Source of the DNA: Mycolicibacterium sp. TY81
Lineage (GTDB): Bacteria > Actinomycetota > Actinomycetes > Mycobacteriales > Mycobacteriaceae
Reading direction: 5' to 3'
DNA length: 64,000 bases
Assembly (NCBI RefSeq): GCF_018326285.1
Contig: NZ_AP023362.1
Location: 2,108,001-2,172,000, forward strand
Positions 19,209 to 28,128 of the stretch are shown here, piece after piece (the stretch's first letter is position 1; each line of letters starts with the position of its first letter). The position numbers and the translations under genes were made by a program. The notes under the pieces are model-generated. The model was not told the DNA's origin. It did no database searches and saw only the letters and a list, made by a program, of their open reading frames with translations.

Positions 19209-20948
19209 TCAGGCGTCCAGGCGCGCCAGGGCACCCTTGCGGTACAGCTCGGTGCAGGCCTGGCGGCGGATCTTGCCGCTCGTGGTGATCGGGATCGAAC
19301 CCCGGCCCACCAGCACGAGGTCGGCGGCGTTCACGCCGTGTACCTGCGAGATGGCAGAGGTGATGTCGTGCTTGACCTGAGCCAGGTTCTCGCGGACCTC
19401 GTCCTCGGTCTCGCCGCGCTTCTTCATCTCGATGACGACGGCGAACTGCTCGACACCGTCCTCCTCGAAACCGACGGCGGCGGTGCGGCCGCCCGAGACG
19501 GCGCTGACGGTGGCCTCGATGTCGTCGGGGTACAGGTTGCGACCACGGATGATCAGCAGGTCCTTGATCCGGCCGATGATGAACAGCGAGCCTTCGGAGA
19601 TGAAGCCGAGGTCGCCGGTGCGCAGCCAGTACTCCGACGGGGTGCCCTCGGGGGCGTCCTCGAGCACGCCGCGGAAGGTCTTCTCGGTCTCTTCGGGCTT
19701 GTTCCAGTACCCGGCACACACGTTCTCGCCGTGCGTCCAGATTTCGCCGACGGTGCCCTCGGGGGCTTCGCGGCGGGTCTCCGGGTCGACGATGCGAACC
19801 AGGGGCGACGGCGAGAAGCCGTAGCTCACCAGCGGGCTGCCCGACTCGACGCGCTCGACGATGCCGTCGGCCAGCTTCTCGGTGTCGAATTCCACGACGG
19901 TCGGCGGCTCGCCAGATTCCCGCGATGCCACGTAGAGGGTGGCCTCGGCCAGGCCGTAGCTCGGCCGGACGGCCTTGCCCGGGAGGCCGAACTTGGCGAA
20001 GCGCTGGATGTAGCGCTTGACGGTGGTCGGCTGCACGCGCTCGGCGCCGCTGAAGACCGTCAGCACGGTGCTCAGGTCCTTGCCGGCCATGTCCTCGTCG
20101 GTGGTCCGCGCGGCGGCCAGGTCGAATGCGAAGTTCGGCGCGGCGGTGATGACGTTCTTGTGGCTGCCCATCAGCTGCATCCAGCGGGCGGGCTTGACCA
20201 GGAACGAGATGGGGCTGGTCATCACGGTGTGCCAGCCGCCGAGGATCGGCGTGCACACGCCGAGCAGCAGGCCCATGTCGTGGTACAGCGGCAGCCACGT
20301 CACGACGGTGCTTCCCGGAGGAGCGACCTTGCCCCACTCGGAGAAGAAGACCGCGATCATCTGCTCGTAGTTGGCCGAGACGTTGCGGTGCGACACCATC
20401 ACGCCGGCGGCCGTGCGGGTCGAGCCGGAGGTGTACTGGAGGTACGCGGTCTCGGGCCGAACTTCGCGGCGGGAGAACGGCTTACGACGGGTCTCCAGGT
20501 CCAGTTCGTCGACGGCCAGGACGACGGGGCTGCGGCCGTCGTCGTTGGGCGTCGCGTACTGCGCGACGGCGTCCTTGCTGGCCGCGGTGGTCAGGGCGAC
20601 GACCGGTTGTGCGTCCTTCATGACCGAGATGACGCGCTCGTCGTGGTGACCCATGATCGGCTGGGTCAGCGGGACGGCGATCATGCCGGCCTCGAGGGCG
20701 CCGAGGAATCCGACGACGTATTCGAGGCACTGGGGGGCGACGATGACCACACGGTCGCCGATCTCACCGTGCTGGCGCAGTTCGTGGGCCACCGCGACGC
20801 TCTGCTGGTACAGCTGAGCCCAGGTGAGCGTCTTCGCCACACCGTCGGGGTCGGTGTCGTAGTCCATGAACGTGAAAGCCAGGTCGTTGGGTTGCAGGCT
20901 GGCGCGCTCGCGCAGGACGGCCGGCAGAGACGACTCGATCACGGACAC
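19209..20948 (-). CDS. Fatty acyl-AMP ligase (FadD, FAAL class)
   Basis: This 579-residue adenylating enzyme has the P-loop-like motif YTSGSTRTAAGVMVSH (172-187), PLYHDMGLL, the aromatic/adenine motif SYGLAEATL, YWLRTGDLG and the C-terminal lysine region TSGKIRRQAC. Its length and N-terminal sequence fit the FadD23/24/25 group of FAALs, which load fatty acyl adenylates onto PKSs rather than making CoA esters. It would prime the Pks5-like synthase with the starter fatty acid. GTG 20948 is taken as the start, but AGGAGG sits only 2 nt before it and 8 nt before a second in-frame GTG at 20942, so the true start may be two codons later. It is transcribed opposite to the PKS operon. Confidence 0.93.
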   Translation of the reverse strand: MSVIESSLPAVLRERASLQPNDLAFTFMDYDTDPDGVAKTLTWAQLYQQSVAVAHELRQHGEIGDRVVIVAPQCLEYVVGFLGALEAGMIAVPLTQPIMGHHDERVISVMKDAQPVVALTTAASKDAVAQYATPNDDGRSPVVLAVDELDLETRRKPFSRREVRPETAYLQYTSGSTRTAAGVMVSHRNVSANYEQMIAVFFSEWGKVAPPGSTVVTWLPLYHDMGLLLGVCTPILGGWHTVMTSPISFLVKPARWMQLMGSHKNVITAAPNFAFDLAAARTTDEDMAGKDLSTVLTVFSGAERVQPTTVKRYIQRFAKFGLPGKAVRPSYGLAEATLYVASRESGEPPTVVEFDTEKLADGIVERVESGSPLVSYGFSPSPLVRIVDPETRREAPEGTVGEIWTHGENVCAGYWNKPEETEKTFRGVLEDAPEGTPSEYWLRTGDLGFISEGSLFIIGRIKDLLIIRGRNLYPDDIEATVSAVSGGRTAAVGFEEDGVEQFAVVIEMKKRGETEDEVRENLAQVKHDITSAISQVHGVNAADLVLVGRGSIPITTSGKIRRQACTELYRKGALARLDA

Positions 20949-21114
20949 TTCCTCCTCGGGGGTATACGGGCAGGGGTGAGGGCCGGGTGCCGTCGAAGGC
21001 GGTGAAACACAGTCAAACTGACACCGGGTGCCGGATAGCAGAGTAAGGCATACGCGCAGATTTTGACGTATCAGGCTTTTTGCTGACGAGTCTCCGGCGG
21101 TCGGTGGCGGAGGC

Positions 21115-21849
21115 TCAGCGGGCGGCCTTCGAGAACCACTTGGTCTTGATCAGCCACGAGTGCGCGGACGCCAGTGCGAAGACGCCGCCGCACATGCAGG
21201 CGAAGACCCACACGAACTTGCCGTCCTCGAGCGGCTGCAGCTCCGGTACGAGCGATGTCAGGATGCGGGTGGCGCACGCCAGGATGCCGCTGCCGGTGGC
21301 GAACAGGTAGATGTTGGCGATGCGCCGAGAGTCCTCGTTCTTGCGCAACACCAGCAGGGCGCGCGCACCGAAGACCAGCAGGTAGGTCAGCGTCCCGCAC
21401 AGCACGAGCCAGTAGGCGGCCAGCCAGCCGTCGGTGGGCATGGTGAACAGGTCGGGGGAGTACTCGCGTCCGGCCACGCTCATCGAGAACAGGGCCAGCA
21501 GGATCGGGATGCACAGGGTGGCGGGCCGCTCGATGTACTGCGTGAACATCTTCTGCATGGCCGAGTCGTCGGCCAGGCGGCCGATGGCGTTGTAGACGAT
21601 GGCCGAGGCGGCCACGATGTAGCAGTCGTGGCCGAGGTAGGCGGGCAGGTTCCAGACGCCGGTCATCGAGTGGATGGCGCGGCCGAGCGTGTCGGCGGCC
21701 ATCGGGGACATCAGGACGACGGCCGCGGCCTGCAGCGCGATGTTGAGGGTCGCCGCGACTTCCCAGCGGCAGGACCAGGTGACGCGACGGATCCAGAGAC
21801 TCCACGCCATGCAGGCGAGAGTGATGGTGATGAGAAATGTGAGAGCCAT
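21115..21849 (-). CDS. Multi-pass membrane protein of unknown function
   Basis: This 244-residue protein has about seven predicted hydrophobic segments, beginning with LTFLITITLACMAWSLWI and ending with VFACMCGGVFALASAHSWLI. No enzyme motif is recognised. It follows an HTH regulator by 57 bp on the same strand, and this regulator-plus-membrane-protein pairing recurs in actinobacteria, where the membrane protein may act as a sensor or immunity-like partner (inference). ATG 21849 is preceded by AAAGG about 9 nt upstream. Function unknown. Confidence 0.72.
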   Translation of the reverse strand: MALTFLITITLACMAWSLWIRRVTWSCRWEVAATLNIALQAAAVVLMSPMAADTLGRAIHSMTGVWNLPAYLGHDCYIVAASAIVYNAIGRLADDSAMQKMFTQYIERPATLCIPILLALFSMSVAGREYSPDLFTMPTDGWLAAYWLVLCGTLTYLLVFGARALLVLRKNEDSRRIANIYLFATGSGILACATRILTSLVPELQPLEDGKFVWVFACMCGGVFALASAHSWLIKTKWFSKAAR

Positions 21850-21906
21850 GGTGGAAGCCTTTTAGAAGCCCGTGTCAGCGCTTTGTGACTGCTCAGATTT
21901 TACTTG

Positions 21907-22260
21907 TCAGAGCGGCGGTGCATCAGCACGTCGCGTCATTTCCGACAATTTCGTGGCGCGTTTGGGGACCGCCGGCGCCGCCGTGGCAACCGCGAGGGGT
22001 GCCGACTGGATGTAGTTGATGACCTCGTCGTGGCTCATCAGGCCGAACCGAACTTGCAGGTCGGGATAGCTCAGCCGGAAGTGATCGGCGACCAGGCGGA
22101 GCTCTTCGGCGTTGGGATAGTCGGCCTCTTTGATCCGCCGGTAGTACGTACTGCTCGACGTTCCGAGCGCACCGTAGATCTCCCTCGCTTCGACGTCGCC
22201 GTCGAAGATGTAGTCGAGCAGCGCCTTGAGCTGTCTGCCGTTCTGGTCTGTTCGGGGCAC
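21907..22260 (-). CDS. Small HTH (XRE-like) transcriptional regulator
   Basis: This 117-residue protein has an N-terminal helix-turn-helix region (AREIYGALGTSSSTYYRRIKEAD) followed by RLVADHFRLSYPDLQVRFGL, which resembles the cro/XRE fold of actinobacterial regulators that sense stage or envelope cues. The C-terminal 35 residues are low-complexity (Ala/Pro-rich). The GTG start at 22260 has a TATCGT box 6 nt upstream, so it may be leaderless. It probably regulates itself, the membrane protein behind it and the divergent gene at 22395, given two palindromes in the shared 134-bp promoter region. Confidence 0.75.
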   Translation of the reverse strand: MPRTDQNGRQLKALLDYIFDGDVEAREIYGALGTSSSTYYRRIKEADYPNAEELRLVADHFRLSYPDLQVRFGLMSHDEVINYIQSAPLAVATAAPAVPKRATKLSEMTRRADAPPL

Positions 22261-22289
22261 TCTGCCACGATAGACCCTTCCCCCCGTTG

Positions 22290-22301
22290 GTTGCTAGCAA
22301 C
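22290..22301. promoter_or_regulatory. Palindromic operator candidate 1
   Basis: The perfect 12-bp palindrome GTTGCTAGCAAC lies 30 bp upstream of the HTH regulator start, close to where its -35 region would be. It is a candidate autoregulatory site. Confidence 0.4.
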
Positions 22302-22358
22302 TGTTTTTGCGACACCTAAGCCGTAATTGACATGGGCGTCACAGTTTCGGGAGCTATG

Positions 22359-22372
22359 TCCCAAATTTGGGA
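22359..22372. promoter_or_regulatory. Palindromic operator candidate 2
   Basis: The perfect 14-bp palindrome TCCCAAATTTGGGA ends 9 bp before the TAGCGT -10 box of the divergent gene, so a bound dimer would block its promoter. The adjacent HTH regulator is the obvious candidate ligand. Confidence 0.5.
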
Positions 22373-22381
22373 ATCGTGTTG

Positions 22382-22387
22382 TAGCGT
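22382..22387 (+). promoter_or_regulatory. Leaderless -10 box TAGCGT
   Basis: TAGCGT is followed by 7 nt and ATG 22395, the typical mycobacterial leaderless arrangement; this decides the start of the gene. Confidence 0.5.
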
Positions 22388-22394
22388 GCATCAC

Positions 22395-23039
22395 ATGACT
22401 GTTGCGTACGCCGGTGAGATCGGTGCCGTTCTCCCTTCTGCTGCTGCGGCGACGATGCACGTCGCCGACTACGAGTTCGGCGGTTATGACACCGCCGGTA
22501 CTGCGGTCGACATGCGGCGCCTCGAGGCTCCGCTGTCGCCGGTGATCACGGCCGAGCTCGAGGGTGCGGTCGAATACCTGGGTGTCGATGCCGAGGTGCT
22601 GCTGATCGCGGCACTCGGCCGCGCGATCGACCGGGTGATCGGGCCCGGCCGAGCCGCGGTCGACGTGGCCGCAGCAAAAGAACGCGCCGGCGGCGGACTG
22701 GCCGTCATCCGCCGGCTCGAGGTCGACGCCGTCTCGGCATCCGACGTGGACGCCACCGCGATGGTGCAGACGGTGCGCGGCGCGCTGGCGGCCGCCACCG
22801 CCGACCCGAAGGACGTTGCCGACGTGTTGTTCAGTTACGGCATGGCCGCGATCGACGGCGAGCACCCGGGCCCGGCGCACACGCTCGAGGTCCGCGCCTT
22901 CCACGCCGACGACGCGCTGCACGTCGACTGGTGGTATGCCCGGCATCAGTTCGAGCCCTACACCGTGGAAGAACTCGCCGAGCAGTTCTCCTACGCCGTC
23001 ATCGAGCTCGCGTCGGAGGCCATGCCGGTCGCGGAGTAG
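22395..23039 (+). CDS. Stand-alone C-terminal half of a condensation-like domain
   Basis: This 214-residue protein has a C-terminal part that reads like the second half of an NRPS condensation domain: VLFSYGMAAI, then HTLEVRAFHADDALHVDWWY and YTVEELAEQFSYAVIELASEA. The first half with the catalytic HHxxxDG is absent, and none is encoded nearby. It might be a non-catalytic partner or regulator of an acyltransferase, or a binding protein. ATG 22395 is chosen on the leaderless -10 box; the frame is open to 22332. It is divergent from the HTH regulator and upstream of the ileS T-box. Function unknown. Confidence 0.65.
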   Translation: MTVAYAGEIGAVLPSAAAATMHVADYEFGGYDTAGTAVDMRRLEAPLSPVITAELEGAVEYLGVDAEVLLIAALGRAIDRVIGPGRAAVDVAAAKERAGGGLAVIRRLEVDAVSASDVDATAMVQTVRGALAAATADPKDVADVLFSYGMAAIDGEHPGPAHTLEVRAFHADDALHVDWWYARHQFEPYTVEELAEQFSYAVIELASEAMPVAE

Positions 23040-23046
23040 TCCGGCG

Positions 23047-23076
23047 TTATCCGGAGCGGCCGGCGCCCGTTAGAAT
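23047..23076 (+). promoter_or_regulatory. ileS promoter
   Basis: TTATCC (23047-23052), an 18-nt spacer and TAGAAT (23071-23076) predict a transcript start near 23083, immediately before the T-box Stem I. Confidence 0.6.
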
Positions 23077-23082
23077 CGCTGC

Positions 23083-23315
23083 ATCGCATCGATCCGGCCA
23101 TCACCGGGGAGCATTCGGAAGAACGGCTGCGGCTCAGTAGAACCGAACGGGTGGGCCCGTCATCGCCTGTAGTTGAGCGGCGCACCTGCGCGACCTTCCG
23201 GGGTCGGCTGTGCGCAAGCGGGGTGGTACCGCGGCACTCGCGTCCAGACGCGAGATCGTCGTCCCCGTGCCTGGACTGAGCACCTGATCGGTGCTGACGG
23301 CACTGGAGACCCGAC
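23083..23315 (+). promoter_or_regulatory. T-box riboswitch controlling ileS (ultrashort Stem I)
   Basis: The leader contains the T-box core GGGTGGTACCGCGG at 23221-23234. Close to the predicted 5' end a very short hairpin, CCGG-CCATCA-CCGG (23094-23107), displays the isoleucine codon ATC (23100-23102) in its loop as specifier. This ultrashort Stem I is the type known from actinobacterial ileS leaders. Downstream, CTCGCGT/ACGCGAG (around 23236-23252) and AGCACC/GGTGCT (around 23276-23292) hairpins precede the Shine-Dalgarno TGGAG (23304-23308). As in related mycobacterial leaders, regulation is expected at translation initiation: uncharged tRNA-Ile frees the ribosome-binding site. Confidence 0.92.
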
Positions 23316-26300
23316 GTGAGCGCGTACCCCAAGACCGCAAGCGGCACACCGAATTTTCCCGACCTCGAAACCGAGGTCCTGGAGTTCTGGGCCCGCGACG
23401 ACACCTTCCGCGCCAGCATCGCGCGTCGCGACGGCGCCCCCGAGTACGTCTTCTATGACGGACCGCCGTTCGCCAACGGCCTGCCGCACTACGGCCACCT
23501 GCTGACCGGCTACGTCAAGGACATCGTTCCCCGCTACCGCACCATGCGCGGCTACAAGGTGGAGCGCCGGTTCGGCTGGGACACCCACGGCCTGCCCGCC
23601 GAGCTCGAGGTGCAGCGCCAGCTCGGCATCTCCGACAAGGCCCAGATCGAGGCCATGGGCATCGGCGCGTTCAACGACGCCTGCCGCGCCTCGGTCATGA
23701 AGTACGCGGACGAGTGGCAGTCGTACGTCACCCGCCAGGCCCGCTGGGTCGACTTCGAGAACGACTACAAGACCCTGGACCTGACCTTCATGGAGTCGGT
23801 GATCTGGGCGTTCAAGCAGTTGTGGGACAAGGGCCTGGCCTATGAGGGCAACCGGGTGCTGCCGTACTGCTGGAACGACGAGACGCCGCTGTCCAACCAT
23901 GAGCTGCGCATGGACGACGACGTCTACCAGAGCCGGCAGGACCCGGCGCTGACCGTCGGCTTTGTCGCGACCGACGGCCCGGTCGCCGGCGCCCGCCTGC
24001 TGGTCTGGACGACGACGCCCTGGACCCTGCCGTCCAACCAGGCGGTCGCCGTCAACCCCGACGTGACCTACGTGCAGGTGGTGGGTCCCGACGAGCAGAA
24101 CTACGTCCTGGCCGAGCCGCGGCTGGCCGCCTACGCCCGCGAATTCGGCGAGGAGCCGGTCGTCGTCGGCAGTTACCTCGGCGCCGAACTGCTGGGCACG
24201 CATTACCTGCCGCCGTTCGCGTTCTTCGTCGACAGTGACAAGGCGCACAACGCTTTTCAGGTGCTGCAGGGCGATTTCGTCACCACCGAGGACGGCACCG
24301 GCATCGTGCACATGGCGCCGGCCTACGGCGAGGACGACAAGGCCACGTGTGACGCCGCCGGGATCGTGGCGGTCACGCCGGTGGATTCGACCGGCCGGTT
24401 CGACTCGACGGTGCCGGACTACCAGGGGCAGCAGGTCTTCGAGGCCAACCCGCAGATCATCAAGGATCTGAAGAACGGCACTGGCCCGGCGGCGGTGAAC
24501 GCCCCGGTGCTGCTGCGCCACGAGACCTACGAGCACTCGTACCCGCACTGCTGGCGGTGCCGCAACCCGCTGATCTACCGCGCGGTGTCGTCGTGGTTCG
24601 TCAAGGTCACCGAGTTCCGGGACCGGATGGTCGAGCTCAACCAGCAGATCACCTGGTACCCCGAGCACGTCAAAGACGGCCAGTTCGGCAAGTGGCTGTC
24701 CAATGCCCGCGACTGGTCGATCTCGCGAAACCGCTACTGGGGCAGCCCGATTCCGGTGTGGAAGTCCGACGATCCGGCCTATCCGCGCATCGATGTCTAC
24801 GGCAGCCTCGACGAGCTCGAGCGTGACTTCGGCGTCCGTCCGGACAATCTGCACCGCCCGTACATCGACGAGTTGACGCGGCCCAACCCCGACGACCCGA
24901 CCGGCAAGTCGACCATGCGCCGCATCGAGGACGTCTTCGACGTGTGGTTCGACTCGGGCTCGATGCCTTATGCGCAGGTGCACTACCCGTTCGAGAATCA
25001 GGACTGGTTCGACGGTTCGGCGAGCGAAGAAGCCCATTTCCCGGGCGACTTCATCGTCGAGTACATCGGCCAGACCCGCGGCTGGTTCTACACCATGCAC
25101 GTGCTGGCGACGGCGCTGTTCGACCGTCCGGCCTTCAAAACCTGTGTGGCACACGGCATCGTGCTGGGCAACGACGGCCAGAAGATGAGCAAGTCGCTGC
25201 GCAACTACCCGGACGTGTCCGAGGTGTTCGACCGCGACGGCTCCGATGCCATGCGCTGGTTCCTGATGGCCTCGCCGATCCTGCGCGGCGGCAACCTGAT
25301 CGTCACCGAGCAGGGCATCCGCGACGGTGTCCGCCAGGTGTTGCTCCCGGTCTGGAACGCGTACTCCTTCCTGGCGCTGTACGCGCCGAAGAAGGGCACC
25401 TGGCGCACCGATTCGACGAATGTCCTGGACCGCTACATCCTGGCCAAGCTCGCCGACCTGCGGGACGCCCTGACCGAATCGCTCGACGCCTGCGACATCT
25501 CGGGCGCGTGCGAGCAGCTGCGCCAGTTCGCCGAAGCGCTCACCAATTGGTATGTGCGACGGTCGCGTTCGCGGTTCTGGGAGGAGGACACCGACGCCAT
25601 CGACACGCTGCACACCGTGCTGGAGGTGACGTGCCGCCTGGCCGCGCCGCTGCTGCCGCTGGCCACCGAGGTGATCTGGCGTGGGCTGACCGACGAGCGT
25701 TCGGTGCACCTGACCGACTGGCCCGAGGCCGGCGTGGTCCCGGCCGACCCGGAGCTGGTCGCGGCGATGGACCGCGTGCGCGAGGTGTGCTCGGCAGGTT
25801 CGTCGCTGCGCAAGGCCAAGAAGCTGCGCGTACGGCTGCCGTTGCCGAAACTGACGGTGGCCGTGGACAACCCGTCGGCCCTCGCGCCGTTCAAAGACCT
25901 GATCGCCGACGAGCTCAACGTCAAGGCCGTCGAGCTGACCGACGACATCGACGCCTACGGCAAGTTCGAGCTGGCCGTCAACGCGCGCGTCGCCGGCCCG
26001 CGCATCGGCAAGGACGTGCAGGCCGCGATCAAGGCGGTCAAGGCCGGGGAGGGTGTCGTCAACCCCGACGGCACGCTGACCGCCGGGCCCGCCGTGCTGT
26101 TGCCGGAGGAGTACAGCTCGAAACTCGTTGCCGCAGAACCGGACTTCACCGCGGCGCTGCCGGAGGGCGCGGGCCTGGTGGTGCTCGACGCCACCGTCAC
26201 GCCCGAGCTGGAGGCCGAGGGCTGGGCCAAGGACCGCATCCGCGAACTCCAGGACCTGCGCAAGTCCACCGGGCTGGAGGTTTCGGACCGGATCACCGTG

Positions 26301-26462
26301 ACGTTCGCGGTGCCGGCCGACAAGCGGGCGTGGGCGACCACCCATGCCGACCTGATCGCCGGCGAGATCCTGGCCACCGGGTTCACCGTGGTGGATGCGG
26401 CCGAGCTGGCCGACGGTGCCGACGTCGGCGACGGCGTCCGGGCCGCGATCGCCAAGGCCTGA
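23316..26462 (+). CDS. ileS: Isoleucyl-tRNA synthetase
   Basis: This class I aminoacyl-tRNA synthetase has 1048 residues, similar to the M. tuberculosis enzyme. The HIGH motif is HYGH at 58-61, the KMSKS loop is at 623-627, the editing (CP1) domain contains [15 protein letters not shown], and [11 protein letters not shown] precedes the second half of the catalytic domain. It charges tRNA-Ile with isoleucine in the cytosol. GTG 23316 is set by TGGAG 7 nt upstream and by the T-box leader. Sequence and length look complete. Confidence 0.98.
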   Translation: MSAYPKTASGTPNFPDLETEVLEFWARDDTFRASIARRDGAPEYVFYDGPPFANGLPHYGHLLTGYVKDIVPRYRTMRGYKVERRFGWDTHGLPAELEVQRQLGISDKAQIEAMGIGAFNDACRASVMKYADEWQSYVTRQARWVDFENDYKTLDLTFMESVIWAFKQLWDKGLAYEGNRVLPYCWNDETPLSNHELRMDDDVYQSRQDPALTVGFVATDGPVAGARLLVWTTTPWTLPSNQAVAVNPDVTYVQVVGPDEQNYVLAEPRLAAYAREFGEEPVVVGSYLGAELLGTHYLPPFAFFVDSDKAHNAFQVLQGDFVTTEDGTGIVHMAPAYGEDDKATCDAAGIVAVTPVDSTGRFDSTVPDYQGQQVFEANPQIIKDLKNGTGPAAVNAPVLLRHETYEHSYPHCWRCRNPLIYRAVSSWFVKVTEFRDRMVELNQQITWYPEHVKDGQFGKWLSNARDWSISRNRYWGSPIPVWKSDDPAYPRIDVYGSLDELERDFGVRPDNLHRPYIDELTRPNPDDPTGKSTMRRIEDVFDVWFDSGSMPYAQVHYPFENQDWFDGSASEEAHFPGDFIVEYIGQTRGWFYTMHVLATALFDRPAFKTCVAHGIVLGNDGQKMSKSLRNYPDVSEVFDRDGSDAMRWFLMASPILRGGNLIVTEQGIRDGVRQVLLPVWNAYSFLALYAPKKGTWRTDSTNVLDRYILAKLADLRDALTESLDACDISGACEQLRQFAEALTNWYVRRSRSRFWEEDTDAIDTLHTVLEVTCRLAAPLLPLATEVIWRGLTDERSVHLTDWPEAGVVPADPELVAAMDRVREVCSAGSSLRKAKKLRVRLPLPKLTVAVDNPSALAPFKDLIADELNVKAVELTDDIDAYGKFELAVNARVAGPRIGKDVQAAIKAVKAGEGVVNPDGTLTAGPAVLLPEEYSSKLVAAEPDFTAALPEGAGLVVLDATVTPELEAEGWAKDRIRELQDLRKSTGLEVSDRITVTFAVPADKRAWATTHADLIAGEILATGFTVVDAAELADGADVGDGVRAAIAKA

Positions 26463-26484
26463 CCCGGTTTCCCGCGAACAGGCG

Positions 26485-26694
26485 CTAGCTGCTCACCCGG
26501 GCCGACTGACCCTCGAAGGTCACGGTGTCGCCGGGGCGCAGCTGCCGTCCGCGCCGCGTCTCGACCTCGCCGTTGACGCTCACGAGCCCGTCGCCGATGA
26601 CCGCCTTGGCGTCGGCTCCGCTGTCGATGAGATTGGCGAGTTTGAGGAACTGACCCAGCCGGATCGATTCGTCACGGATCGGCACGTCGTTCAT
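26485..26694 (-). CDS. Small S4-domain RNA-binding protein (YbcJ-like)
   Basis: This 69-residue protein consists of one S4 RNA-binding domain: [20 protein letters not shown], then [19 protein letters not shown]. Proteins of this size and shape (YbcJ/YaaA type) bind structured RNA; the target is not known. The ATG at 26694 has TACGCT 7 nt upstream, a leaderless arrangement inside an inverted repeat shared with the divergent dinB promoter. It ends 22 bp from the ileS stop (convergent). Confidence 0.85.
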   Translation of the reverse strand: MNDVPIRDESIRLGQFLKLANLIDSGADAKAVIGDGLVSVNGEVETRRGRQLRPGDTVTFEGQSARVSS

Positions 26695-26701
26695 TCGGTG
26701 A

Positions 26702-26750
26702 AGCGTAGCGACTGTCATATTTCCCGTCGCTACGCTCGCCCCTCTAGATT
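26702..26750. promoter_or_regulatory. Divergent leaderless promoters of the S4 gene and dinB, with inverted repeat
   Basis: An 11-bp inverted repeat, AGCGTAGCGAC (26702-26712) and GTCGCTACGCT (26726-26736), separates the two genes. Its left arm contains the minus-strand -10 box TACGCT, 7 nt before the S4 ATG. On the plus strand TAGATT (26745-26750) lies 7 nt before the dinB GTG. The repeat is placed to act as a common operator; it does not match the mycobacterial SOS box. Confidence 0.5.
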
Positions 26751-26757
26751 GGCTGCT

Positions 26758-28128
26758 GTGGATCGCTGGGTCCTGCATCTGGACATGGATGCCTTCTTCG
26801 CGTCCGTCGAGCAGTTGACCCGGCCTACCTTGCGGGACCGCCCGGTGCTGGTCGGCGGGCTCGGTGGTCGTGGCGTGGTGGCCGGGGCCAGCTACCAGGC
26901 GCGCCGATTCGGTGCCCGCTCGGCGATGCCCATGCACCAGGCCCGGCGGTTGGTGGGCGCGTCCGCGGTCGTGCTGCCGCCGCGGGGCGCGGTGTATTCG
27001 GTGGCCAGCCGGCGCGCGCTCGACGCGGTGCGTGCCGTGGTGCCGGTGCTGGAGCAGTTGTCGTTCGACGAGGCGTTCGGTGAGCCGGCCGAACTGGTCG
27101 GCGCCGAGCCCGACGAGGTCCGCCAGTTCTGCGAAGACCTGCGGGCTGCCGTGCGGTCGGAGACGGGGTTGGTGGCCTCGGTCGGCGCCGGATCGGGCAA
27201 GCAGGTCGCCAAGATCGCGTCGGGCCTGGCCAAGCCCGACGGGGTCCGGATCATCAGCGGCGACGAGCAGGGCTCGCTCTTGGCGGCGTTGCCGGTCCGG
27301 AAATTGTGGGGGATCGGGCCGGTCGCCGAGGAGAAGCTGCACAGGCTGGGCATCGAGACCGTGGGCGCGCTGGCGGCGCTCAGCGATGCCGAAGCCGCCG
27401 ACGTCCTCGGCGGCACCGTCGGCCCGGCGTTGCACCGGCTGGCCCGCGGCATCGATGACCGTCCGGTGGTCGAGCGGGCCGAGGCCAAACAGATCAGCGC
27501 CGAATCCACGTTCCAGATCGACCTCACCACGCTGGAGCAGTTGCGCGAGAAGATCGGGCCCATCGCCGAGCATGCGCATCGTCGGCTGCAGCGCGACGGT
27601 CGCGGCGCCCGCACCGTCACGGTGAAGCTGAAGAAGTCCGACATGAGTACGCTGACGCGCTCGGCGACGTTGCCGTACGCGACCACCGACCCGTCGACCC
27701 TGGCCGCGACGGCCCGCCGGCTGCTGCTCGACCCGGTCGAGATCGGCCCGATTCGCCTTGTGGGCGTAGGGTTTTCGGGCCTGACTGACGCCCGGCAGGA
27801 GTCGTTGTTCCCGGAGCTGGAGCTGGTGGACGATGGCGAGGTCGCGACGTCGGCAGACCAGGGCGGCCCGCTGAGCGCCGCGCCGATCGAATCCCCGTGG
27901 CGCGTCGGTGACGACGTCCAGCATCCGGACCACGGCCACGGCTGGGTGCAGGGCGCCGGACACGGTGTCATGACGGTGCGGTTCGAGACCCGGGCCAGCG
28001 GTCCCGGGGTGGCCCGCACCGTCGCGGCCGACGATCCGCAGATCACCCGCGCCGACCCCGTCGACAGCCTGGACTGGCAGGACTACCTGGCGCAGCTGCC
28101 GACCGACGACGGCGGGCCTGACGCCTAG
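26758..28128 (+). CDS. dinB: Y-family DNA polymerase IV (DinB/DinX)
   Basis: This 456-residue translesion polymerase has palm motifs [14 protein letters not shown] (metal ligands Asp9 and Asp11) and LSFDEAF, and the little-finger region. The beta-clamp-binding motif QESLF is at 347-351. About 105 residues follow the clamp motif and include [17 protein letters not shown] and VRFETR, resembling a Tudor/CarD-like barrel. GTG 26758 is fixed by TAGATT 7 nt upstream and by the family N terminus; the frame is open back to 26395. The gene order ileS-dinX-ansA is that of M. tuberculosis. Its stop overlaps the convergent acyltransferase stop within CTAG. Confidence 0.95.
   Translation: MDRWVLHLDMDAFFASVEQLTRPTLRDRPVLVGGLGGRGVVAGASYQARRFGARSAMPMHQARRLVGASAVVLPPRGAVYSVASRRALDAVRAVVPVLEQLSFDEAFGEPAELVGAEPDEVRQFCEDLRAAVRSETGLVASVGAGSGKQVAKIASGLAKPDGVRIISGDEQGSLLAALPVRKLWGIGPVAEEKLHRLGIETVGALAALSDAEAADVLGGTVGPALHRLARGIDDRPVVERAEAKQISAESTFQIDLTTLEQLREKIGPIAEHAHRRLQRDGRGARTVTVKLKKSDMSTLTRSATLPYATTDPSTLAATARRLLLDPVEIGPIRLVGVGFSGLTDARQESLFPELELVDDGEVATSADQGGPLSAAPIESPWRVGDDVQHPDHGHGWVQGAGHGVMTVRFETRASGPGVARTVAADDPQITRADPVDSLDWQDYLAQLPTDDGGPDA

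Noticed and set aside
2806..20948. Assignment as a GPL, PDIM or trehalose polyphleate locus
   Set aside because: No NRPS (GPL), no Ppsa-type modular PKS set (PDIM), and the PKS is a single Mas-length module rather than a large polyphleate-type synthase.
23083..23315. Transcription terminator in the ileS leader
   Set aside because: The hairpins lack a U-tract; actinobacterial ileS T-boxes are known to control translation.
26702..26736. SOS (LexA) box before dinB
   Set aside because: The repeat does not match TCGAAC-N4-GTTCGA; mycobacterial dinX is not known as an SOS gene.
26395..26757. Upstream extension of the dinB frame
   Set aside because: It overlaps ileS and the S4 gene; the conserved N terminus and -10 box place the start at 26758.
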